Position numbers and translations under genes: made by a program. Shown piece by piece: positions 7,535 to 16,448 of a stretch of 64,000 nt of DNA (positions within the stretch are counted from its first letter, which is position 1; every line of letters starts with the position of its first letter). The stretch spans positions 124,001 to 188,000 of the forward strand of contig BMTG01000005.1 of the NCBI GenBank assembly GCA_014649555.1, in the 5' to 3' direction. The DNA comes from Streptomyces globisporus. Its GTDB lineage: Bacteria > Actinomycetota > Actinomycetes > Streptomycetales > Streptomycetaceae. A model generated the notes under the pieces. It saw nothing but the letters and a program-made list of their open reading frames with translations, made no database searches and was not told the origin of the DNA.

Positions 7535-8644
7535 ATGACCGCTGAGACGCAGGGCGGTCGCAGTGCCCAACTCAAGCACACCGGTCTGCGCCCCGGCTGG
7601 ACGACCGGCGCCTGTGCGACGGCGGCGACGACGGCCGCGTACACGGCGCTGCTGACCGGCGACTTCCCGGACCCGGTGTCCATCACGCTGCCGAAGGGCC
7701 AGACACCGGCGTTCGCTCTGGCGGTGGAGGAGCTGACGACGGAGGGGGCGAGCGCCGGGGTGGTGAAGGACGCGGGCGACGACCCGGACGTGACGCACGG
7801 GGCGCTGGTGCGGTCGACCGTACGGAAGCTGCCGCCCGGCTCCGGTGTGGTGTTCCGGGCCGGCCCGGGCGTGGGTACGGTGACGCTCCCCGGTCTGCCG
7901 CTGGACGTCGGGGAGCCCGCGGTGAACCCGGTGCCGCGCCGGCTGATGCGGGAGCACGTGGAGCGGGTGGCGGCGGAGCACGGTGCGGCCGGCGACGTGG
8001 AGATCACGGTGTCGGTCGACCACGGCGAGGAGATCGCCCGCTCGACGTGGAACGGCCGCCTGGGCATCCTGGGCGGCCTGTCGATCCTCGGCACGACGGG
8101 CGTGGTCGTCCCCTACTCCTGCTCGGCCTGGATCGACTCGATCCGCCGGGGCGTGGACGTGGCGCGGGCGGCGGGCCTGACGCATGTGGCGGGATGCACG
8201 GGTTCGACGTCGGAACGGACGGTGCGCGCGGAGTACGACCTGCCGGACATCGCCCTGCTGGACATGGGGGACTTCGCGGGCGCGGTGCTGAAGTACGTAC
8301 GCCGGCACCCGGTCGACCGCCTCACGATCTGCGGCGGCTTCGCCAAGCTCTCCAAGCTCGCGGCGGGCCACCTGGACCTCCACTCGGCCCGCTCCCAGGT
8401 GGACAAGGCCTTCCTGGCCGACCTGGCCCGGACGGGCGGCGCGGACGAAGACCTGGCCACCCGGATCACCACCGCCAACACGGGCCTGGAGGCGCTGCGC
8501 CTGTGCGAGGCGGCGGACGTCCCCCTGGGCGACCTGGTGGCGGCCCGCGCCCGCGAGGAAGCCCTGAGTGTGCTGCGGGGAGCGCCGGTCGCGGTGGACG
8601 TGCTGTGCATCGACCGGGCGGGGGTGGTGGTGGGGCGGGGGTAG
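7535..8644 (+). CDS. cbiD: Cobalt-precorrin-5B C1-methyltransferase CbiD
   Basis: The 369-residue protein methylates C1 during ring contraction. Family features are strong: LRPGWTTGACATAATTAAY near the N-terminus, DAGDDPDVTHGA, the stretch LGGLSILGTTGVVVPYSCSAW, and AGCTGSTSER. The ATG at 7535 follows CACAGGAGGAAAAG, an excellent ribosome-binding site. It diverges from cobK; the tnpB element lies between them, so cbiD now depends on whatever promoter remains in the roughly 60 bases between the element end and the start codon. cobM and cobL, often neighbours in other streptomycetes, are not in this window. Confidence 0.93.
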   Translation: MTAETQGGRSAQLKHTGLRPGWTTGACATAATTAAYTALLTGDFPDPVSITLPKGQTPAFALAVEELTTEGASAGVVKDAGDDPDVTHGALVRSTVRKLPPGSGVVFRAGPGVGTVTLPGLPLDVGEPAVNPVPRRLMREHVERVAAEHGAAGDVEITVSVDHGEEIARSTWNGRLGILGGLSILGTTGVVVPYSCSAWIDSIRRGVDVARAAGLTHVAGCTGSTSERTVRAEYDLPDIALLDMGDFAGAVLKYVRRHPVDRLTICGGFAKLSKLAAGHLDLHSARSQVDKAFLADLARTGGADEDLATRITTANTGLEALRLCEAADVPLGDLVAARAREEALSVLRGAPVAVDVLCIDRAGVVVGRG

Positions 8645-9169
8645 TTGGCCGCACACGGCTGCTGGACGCCCGCACTTACTGCTCCATTGGGCGCATGCAC
8701 CGAGAAGACGGACCCCGGCACCGGCACCGTCCCGGAGGGCAGGGTGGGCGTCGTCGCCGACCTCGACCCGGGCATCCAGTCCGCACGGCACCTGGACCAC
8801 CCCAACGGGGCGACGGGTCTGGCCGAGGCGACGCTCTGCGTGGCGGACGAGGATCTGGCCGCCACGCACCACCGGTACGCGACCTCCCTGGACCGCAGCC
8901 CGCGCCAGGAGGGCCAGGCCCTGGTCTTCGACCTCGACGGCGCGGCCCTGAGGCTCGTCCCGAAGTCGGCCCTGCCCACGACCCTGCCGGGCGAGGAACC
9001 ACCCGCGCTCCCGGCTCTGGTGGCGTACACCGTGACCGTGCGCGACCTGCCCCTGGCCCGGGACCTGCTCCACCGCAACGACATCCCGGTACGGGAGACG
9101 CCGACCGGCGACCTCTTCGTACCGGCGGAGGCGGCACTGGGCACGGCGGTTGTGTTCCACGCCGGGTGA
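8645..9169 (+). pseudogene. Truncated glyoxalase/VOC-like remnant
   Basis: From about 8700 the frame encodes VGVVADLDPGIQSARHLDHP...LTVTVRDLPLARDLL-type sequence resembling the C-terminal two thirds of a vicinal-oxygen-chelate (glyoxalase-like) protein, ending GTAVVFHAG. The first third of such a protein is absent. The only upstream start is a TTG directly behind the cbiD stop, with no ribosome-binding site, and the codons it adds (AAHGCWTPALTAPLG) look non-native. I therefore read it as a 5'-truncated remnant. A short expressed protein from an internal start cannot be excluded. The family assignment is tentative. Confidence 0.5.
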
Positions 9170-9182
9170 GGCGACGGCCCCC

Positions 9183-9779
9183 TCAACCACCGCTGAGGGG
9201 CGAGCCCCACACGGCATCGTGCAGGGCCCGCCGCTCCAGATGACCGAGCAGATGACCGGCCGCCCGTCCCACGGTGCCCTCGGGCGCCCCGACCGCGACC
9301 AGGGCGGCAACGATCCGCTCCCGGACCACCTCGTCCGACCACTCTCCACTCAGGAGAGGCAGAAGCAACAGGAAGCGCCCGGAGACGTCCTGGACACCGT
9401 CGGCCGGGGGCTCGGGGCAGTCGGTGACCCGAATCAGCTCTTGCCAAGAAAGCCCCGCGACCAAGCACCTGTCCTGACCGCCAAGGAGGCAGTCGACCCC
9501 GAACTCGTCGACAAGGTTGCGGTAGACCACGACAACACCGGGAACAGGGTGCCCGTCCGGCACCAAGACCCGGAACACCGGCCACTGTTCGGGATCGAAG
9601 AGCACCTCGGCGAGGGCGTCGGCATCGGCCCCGTCCCCACCGAACCACTCAGGAACGGCCCGCTCGGCACACGTCCCGTCACCGCACATGGCCAGCAGAT
9701 GGTTGGCCCAGAAGCCACGCCGCCCCACGAGCGACTCCCCCGCCACGACCGGCCCGTGGCCGTACCCCTCGATCAGCAC
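9183..9779 (-). CDS. Hypothetical protein
   Basis: I do not recognise this 198-residue protein. It starts MLIEGYGHGPVVAGESLVGRR and is acidic, with WFGGDGADADALAEVLFDPEQWPVFRVLVPDG and a Leu-rich C-terminal half (RFLLLLPLLSGEW). There is no signal peptide or membrane segment. Codon usage fits the genome, so it is probably a real gene. Another unknown gene lies 12 bases upstream on the same strand, and the two may be cotranscribed. The Trp/Phe/Asp-rich central part recalls immunity- or SMI1-type proteins, but this is only an impression. Confidence 0.7.
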   Translation of the reverse strand: MLIEGYGHGPVVAGESLVGRRGFWANHLLAMCGDGTCAERAVPEWFGGDGADADALAEVLFDPEQWPVFRVLVPDGHPVPGVVVVYRNLVDEFGVDCLLGGQDRCLVAGLSWQELIRVTDCPEPPADGVQDVSGRFLLLLPLLSGEWSDEVVRERIVAALVAVGAPEGTVGRAAGHLLGHLERRALHDAVWGSPLSGG

Positions 9780-9791
9780 CCGTGGATTCTC

Positions 9792-10259
9792 TCAGCGGCC
9801 ACTGACACGCCCCGCGCGCCCCGAACCGCCGGCCGCGGCCCAGAACCGGCCCCGCCACCAGGGCGCATCCGGACTGTCAGCAGGAATGACCTTGGCCCTC
9901 ACCAGAATCCTCCCGTCGAGGGCCCGGACCAGGGCACGCAATTCCCGCGCGCTCTTCCTGGGCAGGAGATGCAGCACGGTCTCGAGGTGCTCGCGGAACC
10001 CGGCCCCGTGGCATCCGCATTCGGGGAAGCCGCAATCAGGACCGAACATCGGGTCCACAAGGTGTCTGAGCGGGCCGCGGGCAAGAGCGTTCCAGTGCCA
10101 GAACGCTTCTTCCGTGGCTTCGGGCCAGAAGCGGGTTCGCTCCAGTCGGCGCAGGTCAGCGGTACACGACCCTGAGAGCCGATCGATCAATGGATACCGC
10201 CGCCTGGGAAGGCGAATGGGGAGGTCGCCCCGCAGGGCGGATGGGCGCCTACGCGGCAT
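9792..10259 (-). CDS. Hypothetical Cys-containing basic protein
   Basis: I do not recognise this 155-residue protein. It opens with an Arg-rich segment (MPRRRPSALRGDLPIRLPRRR). It has a Trp/His-rich stretch (FWPEATEEAFWHWNALARG), then a Cys cluster GPDCGFPECGCHGAGF that could bind metal, and a helical ARELRALVRALDGRILV. It ends 12 bases before the next unknown gene, so the two look like a small operon. The first codons may be outside the true start, since no good ribosome-binding site is visible. Confidence 0.6.
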   Translation of the reverse strand: MPRRRPSALRGDLPIRLPRRRYPLIDRLSGSCTADLRRLERTRFWPEATEEAFWHWNALARGPLRHLVDPMFGPDCGFPECGCHGAGFREHLETVLHLLPRKSARELRALVRALDGRILVRAKVIPADSPDAPWWRGRFWAAAGGSGRAGRVSGR

Positions 10260-10394
10260 GGCCCTTTCGGTTGCGAATCATGCGGGCAAGGTACACAACC
10301 CAAGATGGGACGGCCAGCGCATTGTGCGGGCACCCCGTGGAAGACCGCCGGAGCGACGGCTGAGTCGCCTCCCTCGCTCCGGCCACCCCCAACC

Positions 10395-11039
10395 TCACTT
10401 CCGCCAGAACAGGTGGTGCGTCATGCCGCTCGGGCTCGGCACGACATCCAGGTGGTACCGGTCGCGCAGGTCGTCCGGCGAGTCCCACAGGTGAAGGCCC
10501 GTGCCCAGCTTCACCGGGGCGACCGCCACGTGGAGGGTGTCGATCAGGTCGGCGTCGAGGAACTCGCGGATCGTGGTGACGCCGCCGCCGAGCCGGACGT
10601 CCTTGCCGCCCGCGGCTTCCCGCGCCCGGTCCAGCACCGTCGCCGGGTCGGCATCGACGAAGTGGAACGTGGTGTCGGAGAGCGTGAACGAGGGGCGCGT
10701 GTGGTGGGTCATCACGAACACCGGGGTGTGGAAAGGGGGTTCGTCGCCCCACCAGCCCTGCCACTCGTGGTTCTCCCACGGGCCGCGCTGCGGGCCGAAC
10801 TTGTTGCGGCCCATGATCTCCGCCCCGATGTCGTGGGAGAAGTCCCGCGTGAAGTAGTCGTCCAGGCCTCGGCTCCCGCCGGGGTCCGTGCGGTTCGGCC
10901 AGCTCGCCGTGGCGCCCGCCCAGGAGAAGAGCCGGCCCGGGTCGACGTGGCCGAACGGGCGCTCCAGCGTCTGGTCCTCGCCGGCGGCGATGCCGTCACT
11001 CGACACCGTGAAGTTCTGCACTCGCAGCAGTTGAGCCAT
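10395..11039 (-). CDS. Dihydrofolate reductase family (RibD C-terminal domain) protein
   Basis: The 214-residue protein has the RibD-C/DHFR-like fold: VQNFTVSSDGIAAG at the start, DDYFTRDFSHDIGAEIMGRNKFGP in the middle, VFVMTHHTRPSF, the nucleotide-site sequence DVRLGGGVTTIREFLDADLIDTLHVAVAPVKLGTG, and a C-terminal HHLFWRK. Members are NADPH-dependent reductases of mostly unknown substrate. The ATG at 11039 is preceded by CACAGGAGG at ideal spacing, which rules out the longer upstream frame. It stands alone and diverges from the flavoprotein gene. Confidence 0.88.
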   Translation of the reverse strand: MAQLLRVQNFTVSSDGIAAGEDQTLERPFGHVDPGRLFSWAGATASWPNRTDPGGSRGLDDYFTRDFSHDIGAEIMGRNKFGPQRGPWENHEWQGWWGDEPPFHTPVFVMTHHTRPSFTLSDTTFHFVDADPATVLDRAREAAGGKDVRLGGGVTTIREFLDADLIDTLHVAVAPVKLGTGLHLWDSPDDLRDRYHLDVVPSPSGMTHHLFWRK

Positions 11040-11211
11040 GCCGTCCGTCCTCCTGTGTTCCGTGTTCCGGGGTTCTCCGTTGTAAGACCGGGGGCGCCGC
11101 CCCAACTCATCGGTCCGTCGCGTCCGTAGGTCTCTCCTCCTCACCCACTATCGCCGTCCCTCCCCCGTACGCTGCTGAGCCGCACCGCCTCAGCGATCGC
11201 CAGGGGAGCCC

Positions 11212-11769
11212 ATGAGCCAGCAGTCGGACCAGCCGGACCGGAGGCCGTTCCTGTACGTCGTCGTCTGCGCGGCGGGCGTCGCCCGGGACGTCGACCGGCT
11301 CTTCGTCGCGGCGCAGGACGCCGGCTGGGACGTCGGCGTCGTCGCCACCCCGCAGGGGCTCGGCTTCCTCGACGCGGCGGCCGTCGAGGCGCGGACCGGG
11401 TATCCGATCCGCTCCGGCTGGCGCGCCCCGGGCGACCCCCGCCCGTTCCCGGACCCGGACGCCATCGCCGTCGCGCCCGCCACGTTCAACACCGTCAACA
11501 AGTGGGCGGCCGGGATCGCGGACACCCTGGCCCTCGGCATCCTCTGCGAGGCGTACGGGCTCGGCGTGCCCACCGCCGTACTCCCGGCCGTGAACTCCCT
11601 CCTCGCCCAGCATCCCGCGTATGCCGAGAGCCTGGCCAGGCTGCGGAGCATGGGGGTCCGGATCAGCACCCGCGCGCCGCACACTCCCAAGTCCGGTGAC
11701 ACCGCCGCCTTCCCCTGGGAAGAGGCCCTGGAGCTGCTCGCCCAGGGACCGGATTCGGCCGCCCGATAA
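11212..11769 (+). CDS. Flavoprotein family protein (CoaC/LanD-like fold)
   Basis: The 185-residue protein belongs to the FMN-binding homo-oligomeric flavoprotein group (Pfam Flavoprotein), which includes phosphopantothenoylcysteine decarboxylases. Visible signatures are FLYVVVCAAGVARDV at the N-terminus, IAVAPATFNTVNKWAAGIADTLAL in the middle (the PA-x-FN-T motif), and a C-terminal LGVPTAVLPAVN. A good ribosome-binding site (CCAGGGGAGCCC) precedes the ATG. The substrate is unknown. The KhtT-like gene starts 64 bases downstream on the same strand. Confidence 0.85.
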   Translation: MSQQSDQPDRRPFLYVVVCAAGVARDVDRLFVAAQDAGWDVGVVATPQGLGFLDAAAVEARTGYPIRSGWRAPGDPRPFPDPDAIAVAPATFNTVNKWAAGIADTLALGILCEAYGLGVPTAVLPAVNSLLAQHPAYAESLARLRSMGVRISTRAPHTPKSGDTAAFPWEEALELLAQGPDSAAR

Positions 11770-11833
11770 GGTAATGGCCGGATAAAGAGATCGCCAAGTG
11801 CGCGCCCGCTGCCGCACGTCTCGGGAGGAAGCC

Positions 11834-12304
11834 ATGGGAACCCGCCGTACATCACTGCCCGGAGTGGGTGCTCAGTACGACTTCACGACCGAGACGGGTC
11901 AGCACATTTCGGTCGTCGTCCACCACGACGGACGCCGGTTCATCGGGTTCTACGAACAGGACGACCCTGATTCGTGCCAACTCTCCGTCCCCCTGACGAC
12001 GACCGAGGCCACCGCCCTCGCGCACCTCATCGATCCGGCGCCCATCGACGCCGTACGGACCGAGGGCATCGACCTCGTCACCGAGCACATCCCGCTCGGC
12101 TCCCGCTCCCCGTACGGCGGGCGGCTGCTGGGGGAGACGCGGGCACGGACCCGGACCGGGGCGTCCATCGTGGCGGTGCTGCGCACCCACAGCGCGCACC
12201 CGTCGCCGGAACCGGATTTTCGACTGGCCATCGGGGACACACTCGTCGCCGTCGGTACGCGTGAGGGCGTCGACGCGCTCTCCGAGATCCTTGCGGAGGG
12301 CTGA
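11834..12304 (+). CDS. khtT: KhtT-type antiporter regulatory subunit (TrkA-C/RCK_C domain)
   Basis: The 156-residue cytoplasmic protein has an N-terminal half beginning GTRRTSLPGVGAQYDFTTETG and a C-terminal RCK_C domain, DFRLAIGDTLVAVGTREGVDALSEIL. In Bacillus, KhtT gates the K+/H+ antiporter KhtU and its RCK_C domain binds c-di-AMP. The ATG at 11834 follows GGGAGGAAGCC. The antiporter gene begins 2 bases after the stop, so the two are coupled. Binding of c-di-AMP here is inferred from family and gene pairing. Confidence 0.88.
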   Translation: MGTRRTSLPGVGAQYDFTTETGQHISVVVHHDGRRFIGFYEQDDPDSCQLSVPLTTTEATALAHLIDPAPIDAVRTEGIDLVTEHIPLGSRSPYGGRLLGETRARTRTGASIVAVLRTHSAHPSPEPDFRLAIGDTLVAVGTREGVDALSEILAEG

Positions 12305-12306
12305 CC

Positions 12307-13593
12307 GTGCATGACACGACTGCATTGCTGGTGGAGCTGGGGGCCGTCATCCTCGGGCTCGGCCTCGTGGGACGGTTCGCCGGGCGGATAGGGCTGTCGC
12401 CGATCCCTCTGTATCTGCTCGCGGGGCTCGCCTTCGGCCACGGCGGACTCATTCCGCTCGACGCCAGCGAGGAATTCACCATGGTGGGCGCCGAGATCGG
12501 CGTCATCCTGCTGCTCCTGCTGCTGGGCCTCGAATACAGCGCGTCCGAGCTGGTCACCAGCCTCAAGACGCAATATCCCTCCGGCGCTGTGGACTTCGTC
12601 CTCAACGCGACGCCCGGCGCCGTCGCCGCTCTGATCCTCGGCTGGGGTCCCGTGGGAGCCGTCGCGCTCGCCGGTGTCACCTGGATCTCCTCGTCCGGGG
12701 TGATCGCCAAGGTCATGACCGATCTCGGCCGGCTCGGTAACCGTGAGACCCCCGTCATCCTCGGCGTCCTCGTCATGGAGGACCTGGCGATGGCGATCTA
12801 CCTGCCGCTGCTCACCGCCATGCTCGCCGGGGTCAGCCTGGCCGGCGGCAGCCTCGCGCTGGTCATCGCGCTCGGGGCCGTCGGGCTCGTCCTCTACCTG
12901 GCGCTCCGCCACGGCCGTCTGATCAGCCGCGCGGTCTCCTCCGACAACCCGGAGATGCTGCTCCTGGTCGTCCTCGGCCTCACCGTCCTGGTCGCCGGTG
13001 TCGCCCAGCAGCTCCAGGTGTCCGCCGCCGTCGGCGCGTTCCTCGTCGGCATCGCCCTCTCCGGTGAGGTCGCCGAGGGCGCCCGCAAGCTGCTCACCCC
13101 GCTGCGGGACCTGTTCGCCGCCGTCTTCTTCGTTTTCTTCGGGCTCTCCACGAATCCGGCCGACATCCCGCCGGTGCTGCTGCCCGCGGCCCTGCTGGCC
13201 ATCATCACCACCTTCACCAAGATCGGCACCGGCTACTACGCGGCCCGCCGCGCCGGAGTCGGCTCGCGCGGTCGCTGGCGTGCGGGCGGCACCCTGGTGG
13301 CGCGCGGTGAGTTCTCCATCGTCATCGCCGGTCTGGCTGTGGCCACCGAGCCGCGCATCGGCCCCATCGCCACCGCGTACGTCCTGATCCTCGTCATCGT
13401 CGGCCCGCTCACCGCCCGGTGGACGCAGCCCATCGCGGCGAAGATCGAGGCCCGTCGCGGCGGTGGCGGCGGTGACAAGGCCGTGGGCGTGAGCGGCGCG
13501 GAGGCCGAGCCCGTCGCGAAGTCCGCTCCCGAGCGCCGGCTGGGCTCGCACGACGACCTCACCCCGGAACCGGCGGGCGAGAAGCACGAGTAG
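12307..13593 (+). CDS. khtU: KhtU-type cation:proton antiporter (CPA2 family)
   Basis: The 428-residue integral membrane protein has about 12 hydrophobic segments typical of Na+/H+ exchanger folds, such as LLVELGAVILGLGLVGRFAG and EIGVILLLLLLGLEYS. It also has the Asp-bearing VLVMEDLAMAIYLPLL and FFVFFGLSTNPADIP. Residues after about 385 form a charged cytoplasmic tail. It starts at GTG 12307, 2 bases after khtT. The pair probably exports K+ or another monovalent cation in exchange for protons, helping in alkaline or osmotic stress. It is followed by a bidirectional hairpin. Confidence 0.9.
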   Translation: MHDTTALLVELGAVILGLGLVGRFAGRIGLSPIPLYLLAGLAFGHGGLIPLDASEEFTMVGAEIGVILLLLLLGLEYSASELVTSLKTQYPSGAVDFVLNATPGAVAALILGWGPVGAVALAGVTWISSSGVIAKVMTDLGRLGNRETPVILGVLVMEDLAMAIYLPLLTAMLAGVSLAGGSLALVIALGAVGLVLYLALRHGRLISRAVSSDNPEMLLLVVLGLTVLVAGVAQQLQVSAAVGAFLVGIALSGEVAEGARKLLTPLRDLFAAVFFVFFGLSTNPADIPPVLLPAALLAIITTFTKIGTGYYAARRAGVGSRGRWRAGGTLVARGEFSIVIAGLAVATEPRIGPIATAYVLILVIVGPLTARWTQPIAAKIEARRGGGGGDKAVGVSGAEAEPVAKSAPERRLGSHDDLTPEPAGEKHE

Positions 13594-13630
13594 GCGCCGC
13601 CCCGACGCCGATACGCGCGGACCACGCCGA

Positions 13631-13661
13631 GCCCCCGGACACGTACCTCGTGTCCGGGGGC
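13631..13661. terminator. Bidirectional terminator between khtU and hemC
   Basis: A perfect 13-bp inverted repeat (GCCCCCGGACACG with its complement) encloses a 5-base loop. It lies between the converging khtU and hemC genes and can end both transcripts. Confidence 0.85.
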
Positions 13662-13736
13662 TTCGTCGTCGTACGGGGGAGTCAGCCGATCAAGCGGGCG
13701 TGCCGATCAGTTCGTGCGTGCCTCTCAGTGGGCGAC

Positions 13737-14669
13737 TCAGTGGGCGATACCGTCGATCAGGTCCCTTGCCCCCTGCCGCAGCAGCGCCACCGCCACGGAC
13801 GTGCCCAGGGTCGCCGGGTCCAGCGGGCCCGCCCATTCGTGCGCGTTCAGCACGGTCTTGCCGTCGGGCGTGAACACCTTCGCCCGCAGCGAGAGGTCGC
13901 CGTTCCGTTCGACCTGCGCGTACCCGGCGATCGGGCTGTTGCAGTGGCCCTGCAGCACATGCAGGAACATCCGCTCGGCGGTCGTCTCGCGGTACGCCGC
14001 CGGGTCGCCGAGTCCGCTCACGATGTCGATGACCGCGTCGTCGCCCTCGCGGCACTGGAGGGCGAGGACCCCCGCCCCGATCGGCGGGCACATCACCTCG
14101 GGCGACAGGGCCTCGCTGATCACGTCCGTACGGTCGATGCGTTCCAGACCGGACACCGCCAGGAGCAGCGCGTCGGCGTCGCCGCCCGCCAGCTTCTCCA
14201 GCCGGCGGTTGGCGTTGCCCCGCAGCGGTACGCAGTCGAGGTGCGGGTGCGAGGCGGCGAGCTGCGCGGAGCGGCGTACGGACGAGGTCCCGATCCGGGT
14301 TCCGGCGGGGAGTTCGTCGAGGGTCAGGCCGCCGGGGTGGATCAGGGCGTCGCGGATGTCGTCGCGCTTGAGGAAGGCGGCGAAGACCGTGCCCGCGGGC
14401 AGGGGCCGGTCGGCCGGGATGTCCTTGACGCAGTGCACCGCCAGGTCCGCGTCTCCGGCGAGGAGCGCCTGGTCGACCTCCTTGGTGAAGGCGCCCTTGC
14501 CCTCGACCGCGCTGAGATCGCCCATCCACTTGTCGCCGGTCGTCCGGACCGGGACGACCTCGGTGCGGATGCCCGGGTGGGCGGCGGTCAACTCCGCTCG
14601 TACGCGCTCCACTTGAGCGAGTGCCATCGGGGAGTCACGGGACACGATGCGGATCAGATCGGCGGACAT
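13737..14669 (-). CDS. hemC: Hydroxymethylbilane synthase (porphobilinogen deaminase)
   Basis: The 310-residue enzyme joins four porphobilinogen units into hydroxymethylbilane, the precursor of heme, siroheme and B12. It shows [27 protein letters not shown], the substrate-site region [26 protein letters not shown] and [12 protein letters not shown]. Cys243 in [12 protein letters not shown] fits the dipyrromethane-cofactor cysteine. The ATG at 14669 was chosen over one 30 bases upstream because homology starts at SADLIRIVS. No hemA, hemB or hemD is nearby. Streptomyces often carry a second hemC, and this may be that copy. Confidence 0.92.
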   Translation of the reverse strand: MSADLIRIVSRDSPMALAQVERVRAELTAAHPGIRTEVVPVRTTGDKWMGDLSAVEGKGAFTKEVDQALLAGDADLAVHCVKDIPADRPLPAGTVFAAFLKRDDIRDALIHPGGLTLDELPAGTRIGTSSVRRSAQLAASHPHLDCVPLRGNANRRLEKLAGGDADALLLAVSGLERIDRTDVISEALSPEVMCPPIGAGVLALQCREGDDAVIDIVSGLGDPAAYRETTAERMFLHVLQGHCNSPIAGYAQVERNGDLSLRAKVFTPDGKTVLNAHEWAGPLDPATLGTSVAVALLRQGARDLIDGIAH

Positions 14670-14798
14670 GGCGCCCACGATAGAGGGTCGACAGCCCATC
14701 CCATCGACCGGACTCGGCCGCCATCTCCCGTTTCCGTAGGGAAGGTTGAGTGTCGGTCAGGTGTGCGAGATCACCTCGGGTCGGCGTTCGCCAGTATT

Positions 14799-14816
14799 CT
14801 CTACACGTCTGTAGAG
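14799..14816. promoter_or_regulatory. Palindrome upstream of terB (possible operator)
   Basis: CTCTACACGTCTGTAGAG is a perfect 7-bp inverted repeat around CGTC, 46 bases before the TerB start codon, in the divergent hemC-terB region. It is A/T-richer than its surroundings and placed like a repressor site. No regulator gene is adjacent, so the binding protein is unknown. Confidence 0.5.
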
Positions 14817-14861
14817 TTGTTGCCTCAGTCCCGGCTTCGTACCGCAACGTAGGGAGATGTC

Positions 14862-15317
14862 ATGGCTCTGTGGGATCGCATCAAGGAATCCGCGTCGTCG
14901 ATGCAGACGCAGTTGGAGGCGAAGAAGAACGAGCTGAAGTCGGGGTCGTTCCGGGACGCGAGCATGGCCATGTGCGCGCTGGTCGCGGCCGCCGACGGTT
15001 CCGTCGACCCGTCCGAGCGCCAGCGCGTCGCGGCGCTCATCGCGTCCAACGACGTCCTGCGGAACTTCCCCGCCGACGACCTCCAGCGGCGCTTCAACGC
15101 GTACGTCGACCAGCTCACCGCCGATTTCGCCCTCGGCAAGGTCGGTGTGGTCCAGGAGATCGCCAAGGCGAAGAAGAAGCCGGCCGAGGCCCGTGCCGTG
15201 ATCCAGATCGGCATCGTCATCGGCGGTGCCGACGGTGACTTCGACGCGACCGAGCAGGCCGTGGTGCGGGAGGCGTGCTTCGCGCTCGACCTGCCGCCGC
15301 ACGAGTTCGACCTTTAG
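14862..15317 (+). CDS. TerB-family tellurite resistance protein
   Basis: The 151-residue protein is a single TerB domain. It opens with a helical lead MALWDRIKESASSMQTQLEAKK, then FRDASMAMCALVAAADGSVDPSERQRVAALI, and a mirrored acidic motif GIVIGGADGDFDATEQAVVREACFALDL. The two D-G-x-(V/F)-D motifs are the metal-binding pairs of the family. TerB proteins take part in membrane-linked stress and conflict systems with TerD- and vWA-type partners. No terD or terC is next to it. The ATG follows GTAGGGAGATGTC. Confidence 0.92.
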   Translation: MALWDRIKESASSMQTQLEAKKNELKSGSFRDASMAMCALVAAADGSVDPSERQRVAALIASNDVLRNFPADDLQRRFNAYVDQLTADFALGKVGVVQEIAKAKKKPAEARAVIQIGIVIGGADGDFDATEQAVVREACFALDLPPHEFDL

Positions 15318-15374
15318 GGATTTCGACCTGGAGGGATCATTCGATTCGTCCGTGCGTCAGCGGCCGGTCAAGGG

Positions 15375-16448
15375 TCACAGCTCCTTGGCCGGCCAGTCCA
15401 GCAGCCGGGCGCCGATGACCGCCGTCTGCAGGCTGTAGCGGTGCATCGGGTCCGAGGGGTCCGACCCGGTCAACTGGTGGATGCGCTCCAGGCGGTACGT
15501 CAGCGCCCGGACGCTCAGCGCCAGCCTGCGGGCGGTCTCGGCGGCGACGCAGCCCGCGTCGAAGTAGACCGCCAGCGTGTTCAGCAGCGGTTCCGCGCCG
15601 CCCCTCGCCTTCTGGAGCGGGCCCAACTCGCTGCGCACCAGGTCGGCCATGGCCTGCCGGTCCCGGGTCAGCACCGGGTAGACCATGAGGTCCGAGGCGT
15701 ACAGCACGGGGTCCTCCATCCCCATCCGGTCCGCCAGATCGAGGGCTTCGAGCGCCTCGTCGTACGAGTGGACCACCCCACCGGGACCCTTGTGCGGGCG
15801 GCCGACCGCCACCTGCCCGCCGTCCGTCGCCGCGTGCGCCTGCTTGGCGAAGTACCGCAGGACGTCGGGCTGGCTGCCCGGCGCGATGCAGACGATCCGG
15901 CCGTCCTTCGTCGTCAGCAGGATCTTGCGCCCGCTGAACCGCGTGAGCAGCGCCGCCTCCACGCTGCGCGGCACCGCGTCCGTCTCCGTGTACGCCTCCG
16001 GGCCCGACGCCACCGCGACCGCGTGCGCCCGGGAGAGCCGCAGGCCGAAGCGGGTCGCCCGCTCCGCGAGCCGGACCAGGTCGCTGCGCCCGTAGAGCAG
16101 GTCGTCGATGAACTCCCGGCGCGCCGCCTCCTCCCGCCGTACGGTGAGGCGTTGGGCCCGTTCGAAGCCCTCGGCGAACGCGTCGACCGCCTGCTCCACC
16201 GCGGCCAGGACGGCATCCGTGACGGCGGGGGAGTTTCCGGCAGCGGCCCGGGGCCAGGCTTCACGGGTCTGCGCCAGATGCATCGTCACCAGGGCCCGCA
16301 GCTGATGGCCCGCGTCCGCCGCCGCACGGCCCAGCGCGCGGCGCTCCTCCAGTTCGTTACGGGTCAGACGTCGGCCGGTGAGGGCGACTTCGCCCAGAAT
16401 GCGGGCATAATCGCCCAGCATTTCCTCGGGAATCCTCGGCTCGGCCAC
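15375..16448 (-). CDS. PucR/CdaR-family transcriptional regulator
   Basis: The 357-residue protein has an N-terminal helical sensor region with no clear ligand motif, a middle GGDEF-like fold (LLTRFSGRKILLTTKDGRIVCIAPGS to VAVGRPHKGPGGVVHSYDEALEAL), and a C-terminal PucR helix-turn-helix. The last part reads TLAVYFDAGCVAAETARRLALSVRALTYRLERI at residues about 298-330. Such regulators respond to metabolites; the ligand is unknown. It diverges from the yqiJ-flotillin block. The palindrome at 16536-16554 upstream could be its own operator. Confidence 0.9.
   Translation of the reverse strand: MAEPRIPEEMLGDYARILGEVALTGRRLTRNELEERRALGRAAADAGHQLRALVTMHLAQTREAWPRAAAGNSPAVTDAVLAAVEQAVDAFAEGFERAQRLTVRREEAARREFIDDLLYGRSDLVRLAERATRFGLRLSRAHAVAVASGPEAYTETDAVPRSVEAALLTRFSGRKILLTTKDGRIVCIAPGSQPDVLRYFAKQAHAATDGGQVAVGRPHKGPGGVVHSYDEALEALDLADRMGMEDPVLYASDLMVYPVLTRDRQAMADLVRSELGPLQKARGGAEPLLNTLAVYFDAGCVAAETARRLALSVRALTYRLERIHQLTGSDPSDPMHRYSLQTAVIGARLLDWPAKEL

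Noticed and set aside
14799-14816. MecI/BlaI-type operator (TACA-N2-TGTA).
   Set aside because: The TACA and TGTA halves are separated by four bases instead of two and no BlaI-type gene is nearby, so only a generic palindrome is reported.
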